Below, piece after piece: positions 43,326-52,821 of a stretch of DNA of 64,000 bases. The notes beneath the pieces were generated by a model, which worked only from the letters and a program-made list of their open reading frames with translations, ran no database searches and had not been told where the DNA came from. Origin of the DNA: Scybalousia_A sp045221575 (GTDB taxonomy: Bacteria > Bacteroidota > Bacteroidia > Bacteroidales > P3); the NCBI GenBank assembly GCA_045221575.1, contig JBGUWU010000010.1, positions 31,927 through 95,926 on the forward strand, read 5' to 3'. Both the position numbers and the translations under genes were made by a program. The stretch's first letter is position 1; the number at the start of each line of letters is the position of its first letter.

Positions 43326-43721
43326 TTATTTGTTAAATCTTTGTTTGTCTTTTGGGGTAACGCATGTGCCACTTGCACGACAAACAACAATAGGTTCTGC
43401 TAAAACTTCTGCAGCAGAGTCATTAATATCTGGACGAGAAACGATAACTTTTTTTGCTTCAAAAGTCATCTTTCTGCTTGTGTTACCTACTTTTGTTATT
43501 TCACCAGTAGCTTCAATATAATCACCAGCAAAAACAGGTGCTAAAAACTCTACATTGTCATAAGCACAGAACAAACCTTCATCACCATCTTGTTTGATAA
43601 GTAGTTCAGTTGCAACATCTCCGAAAAGGTTTAACATTCTTGCACCATCTACAAGGTTGCCACCATAATGAGCATCGTGAGCGCTCATTCTTAGTCTTAT
43701 TGTACTTGTTATTTTTTCCAT
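43326..43721 (-). CDS. kal: 3-aminobutyryl-CoA ammonia lyase
   Basis: Deaminates L-3-aminobutyryl-CoA to crotonyl-CoA in lysine fermentation. It has 131 residues and one hotdog-fold domain, with the family stretch LRMSAHDAHYGGNLVDGARMLNLFGD (positions 10-35) and VEFLAPVFAGDYIEATG. The crotonyl-CoA formed would be the substrate of the acyl-CoA dehydrogenase and EtfAB at the start of the window. It lies between atoD (15 bp) and kce (81 bp, with a hairpin in the gap). The small size and context make this assignment firm. Confidence 0.92.
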   Translation of the reverse strand: MEKITSTIRLRMSAHDAHYGGNLVDGARMLNLFGDVATELLIKQDGDEGLFCAYDNVEFLAPVFAGDYIEATGEITKVGNTSRKMTFEAKKVIVSRPDINDSAAEVLAEPIVVCRASGTCVTPKDKQRFNK

Positions 43722-43736
43722 TTTTTTTTATTATAT

Positions 43737-44381
43737 TTAATCAACTTTAACAATATAATCTACGAAAAGATAAGGTGTTTTTACGTTTTCAGGAGCTATC
43801 TCTTCTACTTCTTCTTTAACTTCTGCGATGACAAGATCTGCTGCAGTAGCCATTAAAGGATTGAAATTTTGAGAAGTACCTCTATAAACTAAGTTGCCAA
43901 ATTTATCACAAACGCTTGCACCTAAAAGAGCTACGTCTGCACGGATAGGCTTTTCCAATAGATATTCTTTTCCATCAACAGTAAGTTTTTGTTTGCCTTC
44001 TTCTACTATTGTTCCTAATCCTGTAGTTGTAAGAAAACCTCCAATTCCAGCACCTCCGCAACGTATTTGTTCAGCTAAAGTGCCTTGAGGAATAAGTTGC
44101 ACTTCCATTTCTCCGCTTATCATCTTTTCACCTGTAACAGGATTTGTTCCGATATGTGAAGCAATAACTTTCTTTACACAATTGTTTGCTACCAAATAAC
44201 CAGAGCCAAACTCAACATAAGAAGTATCGTTGCAAATAATTGTAAGGTCTTTCTTACCTTGTTTAACTATTTCTTCTATTATCTTGTTTGCACTTCCTGC
44301 TCCCAAGAAACCGCCAATCATTATTGTAGAGCCATCTTTAATCATTGCGGCTGCTTCGCTAACGTTTATTCTTTTACTCAT
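43737..44381 (-). CDS. atoD: CoA transferase subunit A (butyrate-acetoacetate type)
   Basis: Alpha subunit of a family I CoA transferase that moves CoA between butyryl-CoA and acetoacetate. It has 214 residues. The stretch DGSTIMIGGFLGAG near residue 16 and the GGAGIGGFLTTTGLGT segment near residue 105 are typical of subunit A. The active-site Glu belongs to subunit B, whose gene is not seen next to it or elsewhere in the window, so the partner must be encoded outside. It heads atoD-kal-kce under a well-formed promoter. Confidence 0.9.
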   Translation of the reverse strand: MSKRINVSEAAAMIKDGSTIMIGGFLGAGSANKIIEEIVKQGKKDLTIICNDTSYVEFGSGYLVANNCVKKVIASHIGTNPVTGEKMISGEMEVQLIPQGTLAEQIRCGGAGIGGFLTTTGLGTIVEEGKQKLTVDGKEYLLEKPIRADVALLGASVCDKFGNLVYRGTSQNFNPLMATAADLVIAEVKEEVEEIAPENVKTPYLFVDYIVKVD

Positions 44382-44427
44382 TGTTTTGTGTTATTTATTG
44401 TTTGATTATTCATTAACTATATGAGTG

Positions 44428-44458
44428 CAAAAATAGTCCTTTTTGATTAAATAGCAAA
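44428..44458 (-). promoter_or_regulatory. Promoter of atoD-kal-kce
   Basis: Minus strand: TTTG (44455-44458), 19 bp, TATTTTTG (44428-44435), 47 bp before the atoD start. Confidence 0.6.
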
Positions 44459-44625
44459 ATTTATATCAAGTATTTTTAGCCAATTTTCGTTTATTTTTCG
44501 CCATTGCAAGTTTTCTTGCCTCCAATCTTCGTTTTTAGGGTAAAAAAATAGTTTCTTTTGACATAAAAATCAAGTTTGGCAAAATTTAAAGTTGAATTGG
44601 CAAAAAAAAAGAATCAAAAGGGGCA
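44445..44625. repeat. Degenerate ACTTG/TTGGC element, copy 2 (reverse orientation)
   Basis: Read on the minus strand: TTTTGCCAAACTTGATTTTT, ATGTCAAAAGAAAC, then GGCGAAAAATAAACGAAAA and TTGGC. The word order is shared with the gaps at 11.9 and 52.7 kb. It overlaps the upstream box of the atoD promoter. Confidence 0.45.
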
Positions 44626-44638
44626 ATTATTACTCTTG

Positions 44639-45184
44639 TTAGTGTGGTTCGTTTTGCTTTATGCAGTAGACATTATTATACAATGTTTCTTTGATTTTGA
44701 GAAAAGAAATTTGTTTTTCTGTATTAGTATTCAGAAACATTAGTTTCATTTCTAAACCTTTGGAATTTAAAGTATAAGGTGGCTGAAAGTAATAGTCATT
44801 AAGCAGTTTAAAGCCTAAGTTTTCATAAAAGGAAATTCTTTTTTTTGCAATAAGATTTGTGAAAGGCTCTACTTCAAGTACAATATTTGATATTTTGTGT
44901 TTTAGATTAGGGATTTTGTTAGTAATTAGATTCTTTAAAAATTGAGTCCCATAGCCTTTGTTTCTTTCATCTTGAATGATAGCAAAATGTTCAATATAAG
45001 TAAAATCATTAAAGAACCATAGATTTGCGAAACCTTTGAATTTGTTGTCGAAAAATATAGGAACAAACTCAAAGTAGTCTTCTTTTAATAAATTTGTGAT
45101 ACTTTCTAAACTCCGTCTTTCTTCCTCGGGAAAGGTCTTTAAGTATAAATCTTCTGCAATAATAAAATCTTTTCTGTAACTCAT
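44639..45184 (-). CDS. GNAT-family acetyltransferase
   Basis: 181 residues from the ATG at 45184 (protein begins MSYRKDF). The frame is open for 44 more codons, but these give a low-complexity aromatic stretch and would run through the promoter. The acetyl-CoA-binding motif is RNKGYGTQFLKNLI, followed by the late VEPFTN and FYENLGFKLL segments of the GNAT fold. No signal peptide. It stands alone between the atoD operon and gdhA. The acceptor (protein, antibiotic or small molecule) cannot be read from the sequence. Confidence 0.8.
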   Translation of the reverse strand: MSYRKDFIIAEDLYLKTFPEEERRSLESITNLLKEDYFEFVPIFFDNKFKGFANLWFFNDFTYIEHFAIIQDERNKGYGTQFLKNLITNKIPNLKHKISNIVLEVEPFTNLIAKKRISFYENLGFKLLNDYYFQPPYTLNSKGLEMKLMFLNTNTEKQISFLKIKETLYNNVYCIKQNEPH

Positions 45185-45206
45185 ATATGCATAAACTAAA
45201 ACGTTG

Positions 45207-45214
45207 CAAAGGTA
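45207..45214 (-). promoter_or_regulatory. Possible -7 element for the acetyltransferase gene
   Basis: It reads TACCTTTG on the minus strand, 22 bp before the start at 45184. This supports that start over the longer frame. Confidence 0.4.
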
Positions 45215-45285
45215 AGAAAATTTGTAATTTTGGAAAAAATACAAAAAAATGTAGTAAAAAATTTTTTTATTTAAATAATTGTATA

Positions 45286-45293
45286 TAATTTTG
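45286..45293 (+). promoter_or_regulatory. -7 element for gdhA
   Basis: TAATTTTG in the context TATATAATTTTGC. The upstream region is T-rich without a clear TTTG. The leader is about 80 bases. Confidence 0.45.
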
Positions 45294-45377
45294 CAGTCAA
45301 AGGAAACAAAGGGCAAACCTAATAGCTTTTAATTTTCCTTAAGAAATCAATAAAATTTATTTTAAAATCTTAATATT

Positions 45378-46712
<1,335 letters not shown>

Positions 46713-46747
46713 TAAGATAAAGGTTATTATATAACTTAAATCTTTTC

Positions 46748-46792
46748 AAGTGGTGAAAGAAAAAATTAATACTTCTTTCACCACTTATTTTT
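46748..46792 (+). terminator. Terminator of gdhA
   Basis: A perfect 14-bp stem AAGTGGTGAAAGAA/TTCTTTCACCACTT is followed by ATTTTTT. Confidence 0.75.
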
Positions 46793-46823
46793 TAGTTTAA
46801 GATAAGAATAATGATTTTTCTGT

Positions 46824-47342
46824 ATGGATTTAAAAGAACAACTATCGCAAAGAATAGGAGCTTTTGAAATAAAATATCTTTCCCAAACAGCAAATAAAGA
46901 AGAGATGTTTGCTTTAGTTTTTTGCGAAGATAAGAAAGTTGTGGAAAATGCTGCTTGGGTATTAACACATTTGCCAAAGAGTGAGGATAAATGGTTGAAT
47001 ACAAAAAGAGATTTGTTGATAGATTTAGTTATGAATACAAATAGTGCTACTCAAAAACGTTTATTTTTGACTTTATTAGAACGTTGTGAATATGAAGAAC
47101 AGGATTTAAGAACTGATTTCTTAGACTTTTGTCTGCAAAAATCAACGGATATTAATGAAACAACAGGAGTTCAAACGCTTTGTATGAAGTTATCTTTTAA
47201 ACAATGTTTGCATTACAAAGAGTTAATCTTAGAATTGCAAGGAAAATTGTTAATGGCTGAGCCAATACTAACTGCCACGGCATCTAAACATCAAAGAAAA
47301 CAAATTTTAAGCAAAATAAAACAAGTACTAAAAACATATTAA
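46824..47342 (+). CDS. Helical protein of unknown function, HEAT-like
   Basis: 172 residues, no signal peptide or membrane helix. The sequence is all-helical with repeated pairs of amphipathic helices (for example KKVVENAAWVLTHLPKSED and NSATQKRLFLTLLERCEYEEQD), which resembles HEAT or adaptin-like repeats. I recall similar short proteins in Bacteroidetes but no known function. It is convergent with efp. The gap holds an imperfect GG-CTGTA/TACAG-CC hairpin. Such repeats usually bind other proteins. Confidence 0.65.
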   Translation: MDLKEQLSQRIGAFEIKYLSQTANKEEMFALVFCEDKKVVENAAWVLTHLPKSEDKWLNTKRDLLIDLVMNTNSATQKRLFLTLLERCEYEEQDLRTDFLDFCLQKSTDINETTGVQTLCMKLSFKQCLHYKELILELQGKLLMAEPILTATASKHQRKQILSKIKQVLKTY

Positions 47343-47428
47343 TAAAGAAAAGGCCTGTAAGAATCACTCCCTACAGACCAATTTAAAAAATAGGATTATG
47401 AAAAATTATGAAAAGTTAATAGATTATT

Positions 47429-47992
47429 TTATCTAATTCTTTCAGCGTATTCTGCTGTACGAGTATCTACTTTAATCTTTTCTCCTTCATTAATAAATAG
47501 AGGTACTTTTATTGTCGCACCTGTATCTACTGTAGCATCTTTCATTGCATTAGTAGCAGTATTTCCTTTTACTCCAGGTTCAGTGTAAGTTACTGTCATC
47601 TCAACAAATGGAGGTAATTCGCAAGTAAGAGGAGTCTCTGTATCAGCATGTACTATCATTTCAACAGGTTGTCCTTCCATAAGGAATTGAGGTGCATTTA
47701 TAATATCTTCTTGAATAGTTATTTCTTCCCAAGTTTCAGAGTGCATAAAATGATAACCTAAATCGTCTTTATAAGAAAAAGTATAAGGTCTTCTTTCTAC
47801 TCTTGCTATATCTAATTTAGTTCCAGAAGGGAATGTGTGTTCTATTGTTCTGCCAGTTTTAAAACTTTTTAACTTTGTGCGAACAAATGCACTTCCTTTT
47901 CCTGGTTTAACATGTAAAAACTCTACAACGGAAAGTAAATCTCCGTTCATTTCAATGCAAAGTCCATTTTTTATATCAGCTGTTGTTGCCAT
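47429..47992 (-). CDS. efp: Elongation factor P
   Basis: Relieves ribosome stalling at polyproline stretches. It has 187 residues, the normal length, with an N-terminal KOW-like domain and two OB domains. The tip of domain I reads HVKPGKGSAF, with Lys32 where other EF-P proteins are modified. Neither EpmA nor an EpmB-type enzyme is seen; KamA here looks like the fermentation enzyme. A small membrane protein lies upstream on the same strand with a 39-bp gap. Identification is secure. Confidence 0.95.
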   Translation of the reverse strand: MATTADIKNGLCIEMNGDLLSVVEFLHVKPGKGSAFVRTKLKSFKTGRTIEHTFPSGTKLDIARVERRPYTFSYKDDLGYHFMHSETWEEITIQEDIINAPQFLMEGQPVEMIVHADTETPLTCELPPFVEMTVTYTEPGVKGNTATNAMKDATVDTGATIKVPLFINEGEKIKVDTRTAEYAERIR

Positions 47993-48031
47993 AAATTTTA
48001 TTTTATTAAGTAATTAAATTATTATTTCCTT

Positions 48032-48280
48032 TTATTTAAGACTATTAACTATATCTTGAGTTTTTTCTTTTAGTTTGTTGTATTGTTTTTCAAAGTATCT
48101 TGCTTTTATAGTCTGAGCAATAAGTCGTATAAATAGTACGGCTATCAAAGTAAGAGCTATAGGAGTAAAAGTCCAATGCATAAATAAATACATAACCAAA
48201 AGAAACAATATCCCTAATAGAGAAATTACATCAAGTATTTTTGAAACAGAAAGCATATAATATTGTTTTATTATTTTCAA
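48032..48280 (-). CDS. Small membrane protein, two helices
   Basis: 82 residues with two hydrophobic helices (about residues 15-34 and 36-58) and a basic, helical C-terminal tail (KARYFEKQYNKLKEKTQDIV). It is not recognised. It lies upstream of efp on the same strand, and a TACCTTTG box stands 5 bp before its start codon, which would give an almost leaderless message. A downstream in-frame ATG (MLSVSK, residue 9) is an alternative start. Confidence 0.55.
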   Translation of the reverse strand: MKIIKQYYMLSVSKILDVISLLGILFLLVMYLFMHWTFTPIALTLIAVLFIRLIAQTIKARYFEKQYNKLKEKTQDIVNSLK

Positions 48281-48284
48281 CCCG

Positions 48285-48292
48285 CAAAGGTA
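48285..48292 (-). promoter_or_regulatory. Possible -7 element for the small membrane protein and efp
   Basis: It reads TACCTTTG on the minus strand, the same octamer as before the GNAT gene. Confidence 0.35.
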
Positions 48293-48347
48293 ATACTTTT
48301 TTTTTATCTTACAAAATATTAGATCAAAACGTAACTACAAAGACTTG

Positions 48348-49331
48348 TTATTGATAGATATTTCTTAAACTATCAAAGATCGCATAATCCTTTTCGGCTT
48401 CTGCTGTTTTACCTCGTTTGCTGAATATGTTGGCTCTCATATGATAGGCTTCAAAGTAAGTGCTATCTGCTTTTATTGTTTTATTGAAACAATCCAATGC
48501 CATATCAAAGTCTTTCTTATATACATAATTGATATAGCCAACGGCATAGATAGCATTAGCATAATCAGGCTTAATTTTTAAAACCTTTTGATACATATCT
48601 AAGGCTTGTTGTATAGAATTGTGGTCTTGATAGAATTGTCCTAAGTTATACATAGCCGCAACATTCTTAGGGTTTATATTTATTGTACTTTTGTAATACT
48701 CTATAGCAATAGGGTCTCCTTTTTTTGCGTAGATATTAGCCAATTCTTCAAATACAATCTCATAATCGGATTTGTATTCAATGGCTTTTGTATAATCTTT
48801 CACAGCATTCAGTGTATCACCTATTTCTTTATATATCATACCTCTAAGGAAATATGCTTCAGGTGTAGTTTTATCTAATTTTAATACCTTATCAATATTT
48901 TCTCTTGAACGATTGTAATCTCTTAAATCAAAACTTAACTCAGCAATTTTTAAGTATGCTTCCTTATTTTTATTGTCATACTTTATTGCCTCATTAAGAG
49001 CATTGAAAGCCAAAGTAGATTCTCCTCTTGCAAAGAAAATGTCTGCTTCTAAGATATAATAAGTACTATTTTTTTTGTCTAATGAAATTGCTTTTTGAAT
49101 ATTAAACAAAGCTTCTTTTGTATTTTCGTTTTGATAATAAACATTTGCTCTTTTATAATATAACTCAGCATTGTTAGGATCTTTTTTTATATTGGCATCT
49201 AAAAGAGCAATCTTCTCCTCAAAAGAAAGGCTATTAAACCCTTTCATATTATCTTTTGTTGTACAGGAAAATGCTAATGATATTAAAGTAATAACTAATA
49301 TTTTATTTATTATTTTGAAACTTTTTCGCAT
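48348..49331 (-). CDS. TPR-repeat lipoprotein
   Basis: 327 residues. It begins with a lipoprotein signal (Cys23 in SLAFSCTTK). At least seven tetratricopeptide repeats follow from about residue 50 to the end, with the usual A..YY.RA..Y, DY.KAI and P..A spacing (for example AVKDYTKAIEYKSDYEIVFEEL and ALDMYQKVLKIKPDYANAIYAVG). It should be anchored in the envelope and act as a protein-binding scaffold. The next gene upstream (49344-50228) ends 12 bp away and encodes another exported protein, so the two are probably cotranscribed. Its partners are unknown. Confidence 0.85.
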   Translation of the reverse strand: MRKSFKIINKILVITLISLAFSCTTKDNMKGFNSLSFEEKIALLDANIKKDPNNAELYYKRANVYYQNENTKEALFNIQKAISLDKKNSTYYILEADIFFARGESTLAFNALNEAIKYDNKNKEAYLKIAELSFDLRDYNRSRENIDKVLKLDKTTPEAYFLRGMIYKEIGDTLNAVKDYTKAIEYKSDYEIVFEELANIYAKKGDPIAIEYYKSTININPKNVAAMYNLGQFYQDHNSIQQALDMYQKVLKIKPDYANAIYAVGYINYVYKKDFDMALDCFNKTIKADSTYFEAYHMRANIFSKRGKTAEAEKDYAIFDSLRNIYQ

Positions 49332-49343
49332 AGTAAATATGTG

Positions 49344-50228
49344 CTATTCTTTTAACTTGATTTTTAAATTTTCGTTGTGGTTTTGTTTTAATTCTTTTTC
49401 TAATTTTTCTTTGGCTTCAACGACAGTCTTTATCTTTTTGTTTATTTTTTTTATCTCTTTTTCGTTGTTTTCTTCTGTTGCTTTTTCTAATTGTTCATTA
49501 AGCCTGTCTTCCTCTTCTTCTAACTCTTTTATCTTATTTGTTATTTGATTTTCTCTATCAACATAGTTGCCCACTTCTTTATGATTCTTCGCTGTATTGA
49601 TAACAATCAAATCTTCGCCTAATTCCTCCACTTTTGTTTCTAAACTTGTTGTGTCGTCGTATTTTTTCCACTCTTTATCTTGATAATCCTCTTCCAAATC
49701 AACGATATTTCTCGTCTTATCGGGAGAAGAAACAGAGAACGAACTAACGATTTTCTTTAAATCTTTTTTTGTTTTAGGATTATCTTCACCAAAATATTCT
49801 AAAGTGTAAGTATAACCTTCAGAAACAAAAGCATAAATACCGCCTTTGCTAACATCGTTTAAGTAAGTATTGGTGTAGGTAAGAAGTTTTGCATTTATTT
49901 TCTTTAGTTTTGCATTCTGAATTTCGTCTATTTGCATGTATTCAAAATGTTTTTGCATAGAACGTTCAGATGCTATATCATTGGCTCTTACTATTGGATC
50001 GATAACTCTTCTTGTGCAAGTTATCTCAACAAAGGCATTTGAATTGTCTTTAGTGCAAGTCAATCTAAAATCTCCATTCTTTTCAGTTCTCTTTTGAGTT
50101 GTCCAATCATCATTGACTTTTATGCTTACGTTATATAAAACAACTTCAGTAACATCGTTGCCTGCAAATACAAAAACGTTAGCTAACAATGTTGCAATCA
50201 ATAAAATTACTATATTTTTTATCTTCAT
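49344..50228 (-). CDS. Exported protein with C-terminal coiled coil
   Basis: 294 residues. A cleavable signal peptide (hydrophobic IVILLIATLLANVFVFA, then G) is followed by a mixed alpha/beta domain (about residues 25-170), ending at a point where FSVSSPDKTRN starts a linker. Residues 225-285 form a strongly charged coiled coil (EEEEDRLNEQLEKATEENNEKE). The first domain resembles the small PsbP/MOG1-like proteins that check a stress or lipid response, but I cannot confirm this. It is cotranscribed with the TPR lipoprotein. No function assigned. Confidence 0.7.
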   Translation of the reverse strand: MKIKNIVILLIATLLANVFVFAGNDVTEVVLYNVSIKVNDDWTTQKRTEKNGDFRLTCTKDNSNAFVEITCTRRVIDPIVRANDIASERSMQKHFEYMQIDEIQNAKLKKINAKLLTYTNTYLNDVSKGGIYAFVSEGYTYTLEYFGEDNPKTKKDLKKIVSSFSVSSPDKTRNIVDLEEDYQDKEWKKYDDTTSLETKVEELGEDLIVINTAKNHKEVGNYVDRENQITNKIKELEEEEDRLNEQLEKATEENNEKEIKKINKKIKTVVEAKEKLEKELKQNHNENLKIKLKE

Positions 50229-50251
50229 ATCTAATAAGTGTTTTTCTTTTG

Positions 50252-50259
50252 CAAAAATA
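50252..50259 (-). promoter_or_regulatory. Possible -7 element for the exported coiled-coil gene
   Basis: It reads TATTTTTG on the minus strand, 24 bp before the start. Confidence 0.35.
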
Positions 50260-50267
50260 CAAAAAAA

Positions 50268-50369
50268 ATTAGAAATGAGAAATTAGAAATGAGAAATTGC
50301 GGATTAACGCTTACAAAGTTTAGTCGCTTTGCATAATTACTAATTTCTAATTACTAATTACTAATTATT
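50268..50369. repeat. Heptad-repeat element, locus 8 (arrays on both sides, different core)
   Basis: It has ATTAGAA and ATGAGAA units on the left and TTACTAA/TTTCTAA units on the right. The middle (GCGGATTAACGCTTAC and onward) is unlike the common core, so arrays can flank different sequences. Confidence 0.65.
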
Positions 50370-51104
50370 TTTTACGTTTCGGGCAAGACGAAAACCTGTG
50401 CCAGAACCAATAGAAGAAATATCGGAACAACGTCTATGATGAACATTCATCAAACCATAATCAAAAGCAAAGCAACCTCCTCTATTAACTTTACCTAATC
50501 CTTTTTGAGGACCTTTAGGATTTTTTGTAGGAGAGTTCTCATAGTAAAATATTTCGTAGTTATCATTACACCATTCCCAAGCATTTCCACTCATATCGTA
50601 GATTCCTAACTCATTAGGCTTCTTTTCTCCAACAGGGTGAGGACGTTTTTCAGAATTTTCAAAGCACCAACCAACTTCATTATAGTCATTGCTTCCCGAA
50701 TATTTAAATCCTTTAGATAAATTTCCTCCTTTTGCAGCATATTCCCATTCTGCTTCTGTTGGCAAACGGCATCCTTTCCATTTTGCATAGTCGTATGCAT
50801 CTTGCCAAGAAATATTTACTATTGGCATATTGTCTTCCCAACCATAAGAAGGTTCAGATGGCATTTGTTTATTTTGTTTTTTGCAATAATCTCTGTACTC
50901 TTTTACTGTAACCTCATATTTTCCTATTTCAAAAGTAGAGATATAAACTTGATGAATAGGTCTTTCATCAGGGTAACAATCATTATTGTCATCACCACAG
51001 CCCATATAAAAATACCCACCTTCTACTTTTACAAACTCTTGTCCAAATGATAATCCATTAAACAAGATTGCTAAACAAAATATCAAGAAATTAAACTTTT
51101 GCAT
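50361..51104 (-). CDS. Exported SUMF1/formylglycine-generating-enzyme-like protein
   Basis: 247 residues with an N-terminal signal peptide (FLIFCLAILFNGLSFG). The rest is one SUMF1 domain: FVKVEGGYFYMGCGDDNN, YEVTVKEYRDYC, MPIVNISWQDAYDYAKWKG, RLPTEAEWEYAAKGG, GIYDMSGNAWEWCND and the closing GFRLARNV. Family members oxidise a Cys to formylglycine, make C-S bonds, or serve structurally (GldJ, GldK). It is too short to be GldJ or GldK. The two catalytic Cys of true formylglycine enzymes are not evident. It overlaps the upstream amidohydrolase gene by 14 bp, so they are translated together. Confidence 0.8.
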   Translation of the reverse strand: MQKFNFLIFCLAILFNGLSFGQEFVKVEGGYFYMGCGDDNNDCYPDERPIHQVYISTFEIGKYEVTVKEYRDYCKKQNKQMPSEPSYGWEDNMPIVNISWQDAYDYAKWKGCRLPTEAEWEYAAKGGNLSKGFKYSGSNDYNEVGWCFENSEKRPHPVGEKKPNELGIYDMSGNAWEWCNDNYEIFYYENSPTKNPKGPQKGLGKVNRGGCFAFDYGLMNVHHRRCSDISSIGSGTGFRLARNVKNN

Positions 51105-52404
51105 ACCTTAAAGCTATTTCAATTATTTCTTCTTCATTTCTTACTTTATGATTTTGCATAACTATCTCTCCATTGCAAACGACAGTATCTATACATGAGG
51201 AGTCAGAAGCATAGACTATATTGTGAATAATGTCGTATAAAGGTTGCAATCTTTCGTTGTTCAAATCCACAAGTATAAAATCAGCCAACTTTCCTTCCTT
51301 AATTTCTCCTGCATTTATATTGTATGCTTTTGCACCATTGATAGTTGCCATCTTAAACACCTCTTTAGCAGTAAGAATGTCTGCCTTTTGAAAAGTAACC
51401 TTAGATAATAGACAAGCAAACTTCATTTCTTCCATCATAGATAAGTTATTATTAGAAGAACAACCATCTGTTCCCAAAGTGATGTTGCATTTCTTGTCTT
51501 TCATCAATGGCATATTAAACACCCCCGAAGATAATTTCATATTGCTACAAGGATTATGAACAGCAATAGCTCCTTGCTTAGAGAATATTTCAGCATCTTT
51601 TTCAGAAAAATGAACACAATGAGCAGCTATAGTTCGGTTGTCTAAAACATTTATTTCATTCAAATATTCAACGGGACTTAATCCATTGTGTTGTTGCTTA
51701 CAATCTTCTACCTCTTGCAGAGTCTCTGCAACGTGTGTCTGCATTCTTACATCACATTCATTAGCTAAGCCAAAACAACGTTGATATAACTCTTTTGAAC
51801 ATGTATAAATAGCATGAGGAGCAGGAGAAACACTTATTCTATCGCAGTTGTTTGTTTTGCTAAACTCTCTTATGTAATCAAACTTTTCATCTATTGCTTT
51901 ATTACCCAATCTATCCATAACACAAACGCCTACATCGCATCTTATTCCCATCTCTTCCACTGCACGAACCACCTCTTCGTTATACCAATACATATCAGCA
52001 AAGAACACTGTTCCGCTTTTTATCATCTCAAGTATAGCAAGACGAGTACCGTTGTAGATATCTTGTGCTGAAAGTAAAGCTTCTCTTGCCCAAATCTTTT
52101 GTAACCAATCAAACAACGATAAATCTTCAGAATAACCTCTTAAAATATTCATTCCCGCATGGCAATGTAGATTATAAAAAGCAGGAAGTATGGCTTTGTT
52201 TTCGCCGTTAATCAATAAGGAGAAACTTATGGTTGAATTTACGATCTTGCCTTCTTGGTTATTAGTCCTAAAAAATAGAGTATTGTTTTCAATAGCAATA
52301 ACATCATTAGCAGGTATTATCTTTGAGATATAACTGTTTGTAGTTACAATATACTTTTTTTCGTTGTCTAATAATACGTCTTTTATCAGAATAACTTTAT
52401 CCAT
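51091..52404 (-). CDS. Amidohydrolase, probable SAH/5'-methylthioadenosine deaminase type
   Basis: 437 residues of the metal-dependent amidohydrolase superfamily (TrzA/AtzB/MtaD branch). Metal ligands appear in NLHCHAGMNILRGY near residue 80, the later HVAET, HCVHFSEKDAE, and GTDGCSSNNNLSM, which is typical of deaminases acting on adenosine derivatives. The C-terminal GEIKEGKLADFILVDL is a standard tail. It is cytoplasmic. Coupling with an exported SUMF1 protein by a 14-bp overlap is unusual. The substrate is a family-level guess; guanine or other ring compounds are also possible. Confidence 0.82.
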   Translation of the reverse strand: MDKVILIKDVLLDNEKKYIVTTNSYISKIIPANDVIAIENNTLFFRTNNQEGKIVNSTISFSLLINGENKAILPAFYNLHCHAGMNILRGYSEDLSLFDWLQKIWAREALLSAQDIYNGTRLAILEMIKSGTVFFADMYWYNEEVVRAVEEMGIRCDVGVCVMDRLGNKAIDEKFDYIREFSKTNNCDRISVSPAPHAIYTCSKELYQRCFGLANECDVRMQTHVAETLQEVEDCKQQHNGLSPVEYLNEINVLDNRTIAAHCVHFSEKDAEIFSKQGAIAVHNPCSNMKLSSGVFNMPLMKDKKCNITLGTDGCSSNNNLSMMEEMKFACLLSKVTFQKADILTAKEVFKMATINGAKAYNINAGEIKEGKLADFILVDLNNERLQPLYDIIHNIVYASDSSCIDTVVCNGEIVMQNHKVRNEEEIIEIALRYAKV

Positions 52405-52420
52405 AGTTCTATATTTTTTG

Positions 52421-52428
52421 CAAAAATA
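52421..52428 (-). promoter_or_regulatory. Possible -7 element for the amidohydrolase gene
   Basis: It reads TATTTTTG on the minus strand, 17 bp before the start. Confidence 0.35.
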
Positions 52429-52440
52429 CTAAAAAAAATA

Positions 52441-52561
52441 AAAATTAGTAATTAGAAATTAGAAATTAGAAATTGGGGTGGCTTCGAAGAAGACAGCCAA
52501 ATTACTGCAAGTGGCTTCGAAGAAGACAGCCAAATTACTGCAAGAAATTAGAAATTGGCAG
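52441..52561. repeat. Heptad-repeat element, locus 9 (best core copy)
   Basis: It has in-register ATTAGTA/ATTAGAA units, then GGGGTGGCTTCGAAGAAG and the rest of the core, then further ATTAGAA-like units. It contains the tandem duplication described separately. It lies in the 417-bp divergent gap before the EamA gene, which holds no gene. Confidence 0.75.
52479..52544 (+). repeat. Tandem duplication of the 33-bp core
   Basis: Two identical 33-bp units, starting TGGCTTCGAAGAAGAC and ending ATTACTGCAAG, lie head to tail at 52479-52511 and 52512-52544. Each unit has TGGCT and AGCCA as a short inverted pair. Confidence 0.85.
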
Positions 52562-52631
52562 AGAAGTCCCTGCTGGCAATAATGCAGGCAATACAATAAC
52601 GCATAGTGACTAAATTATCGATAACAAAACT

Positions 52632-52765
52632 TAGTTCTATTTATGCCAATTTTTGTTTGATTTACTCTACTTCAAGTTTTATTTTTGCCAAACTTGGTTT
52701 TTATGATGAAAAAATGGTGTTTGGCGGAAAATAAGCGAAAATTGGCGGAAAAGAAACCTTATTTT
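52632..52765. repeat. Degenerate ACTTG/TTGGC element, copy 3
   Basis: It has TTTTTGCCAAACTTGG, TTTTTATGATGAAAAAA and GGCGGAAAATAAGCGAAAA followed by TTGGCGG, in the order seen in copies 1 and 2. Confidence 0.45.
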
Positions 52766-52791
52766 TAGCCTAATAGACAAAGAATTTTGTG

Positions 52792-52799
52792 TAATTTTG
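52792..52799 (+). promoter_or_regulatory. -7 element for the EamA transporter gene
   Basis: TAATTTTG, in the same TTTTGTGTAATTTTGCAA setting as the DUF4175 promoter, 22 bp before the start. Confidence 0.45.
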
Positions 52800-52821
52800 C
52801 AAATCATTTGAAACAAAAACT

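Noticed and set aside
50361..51104. The SUMF1 protein as GldJ or GldK
   Set aside because: At 247 residues it is much too short, and no gldL, gldM or gldN follows.
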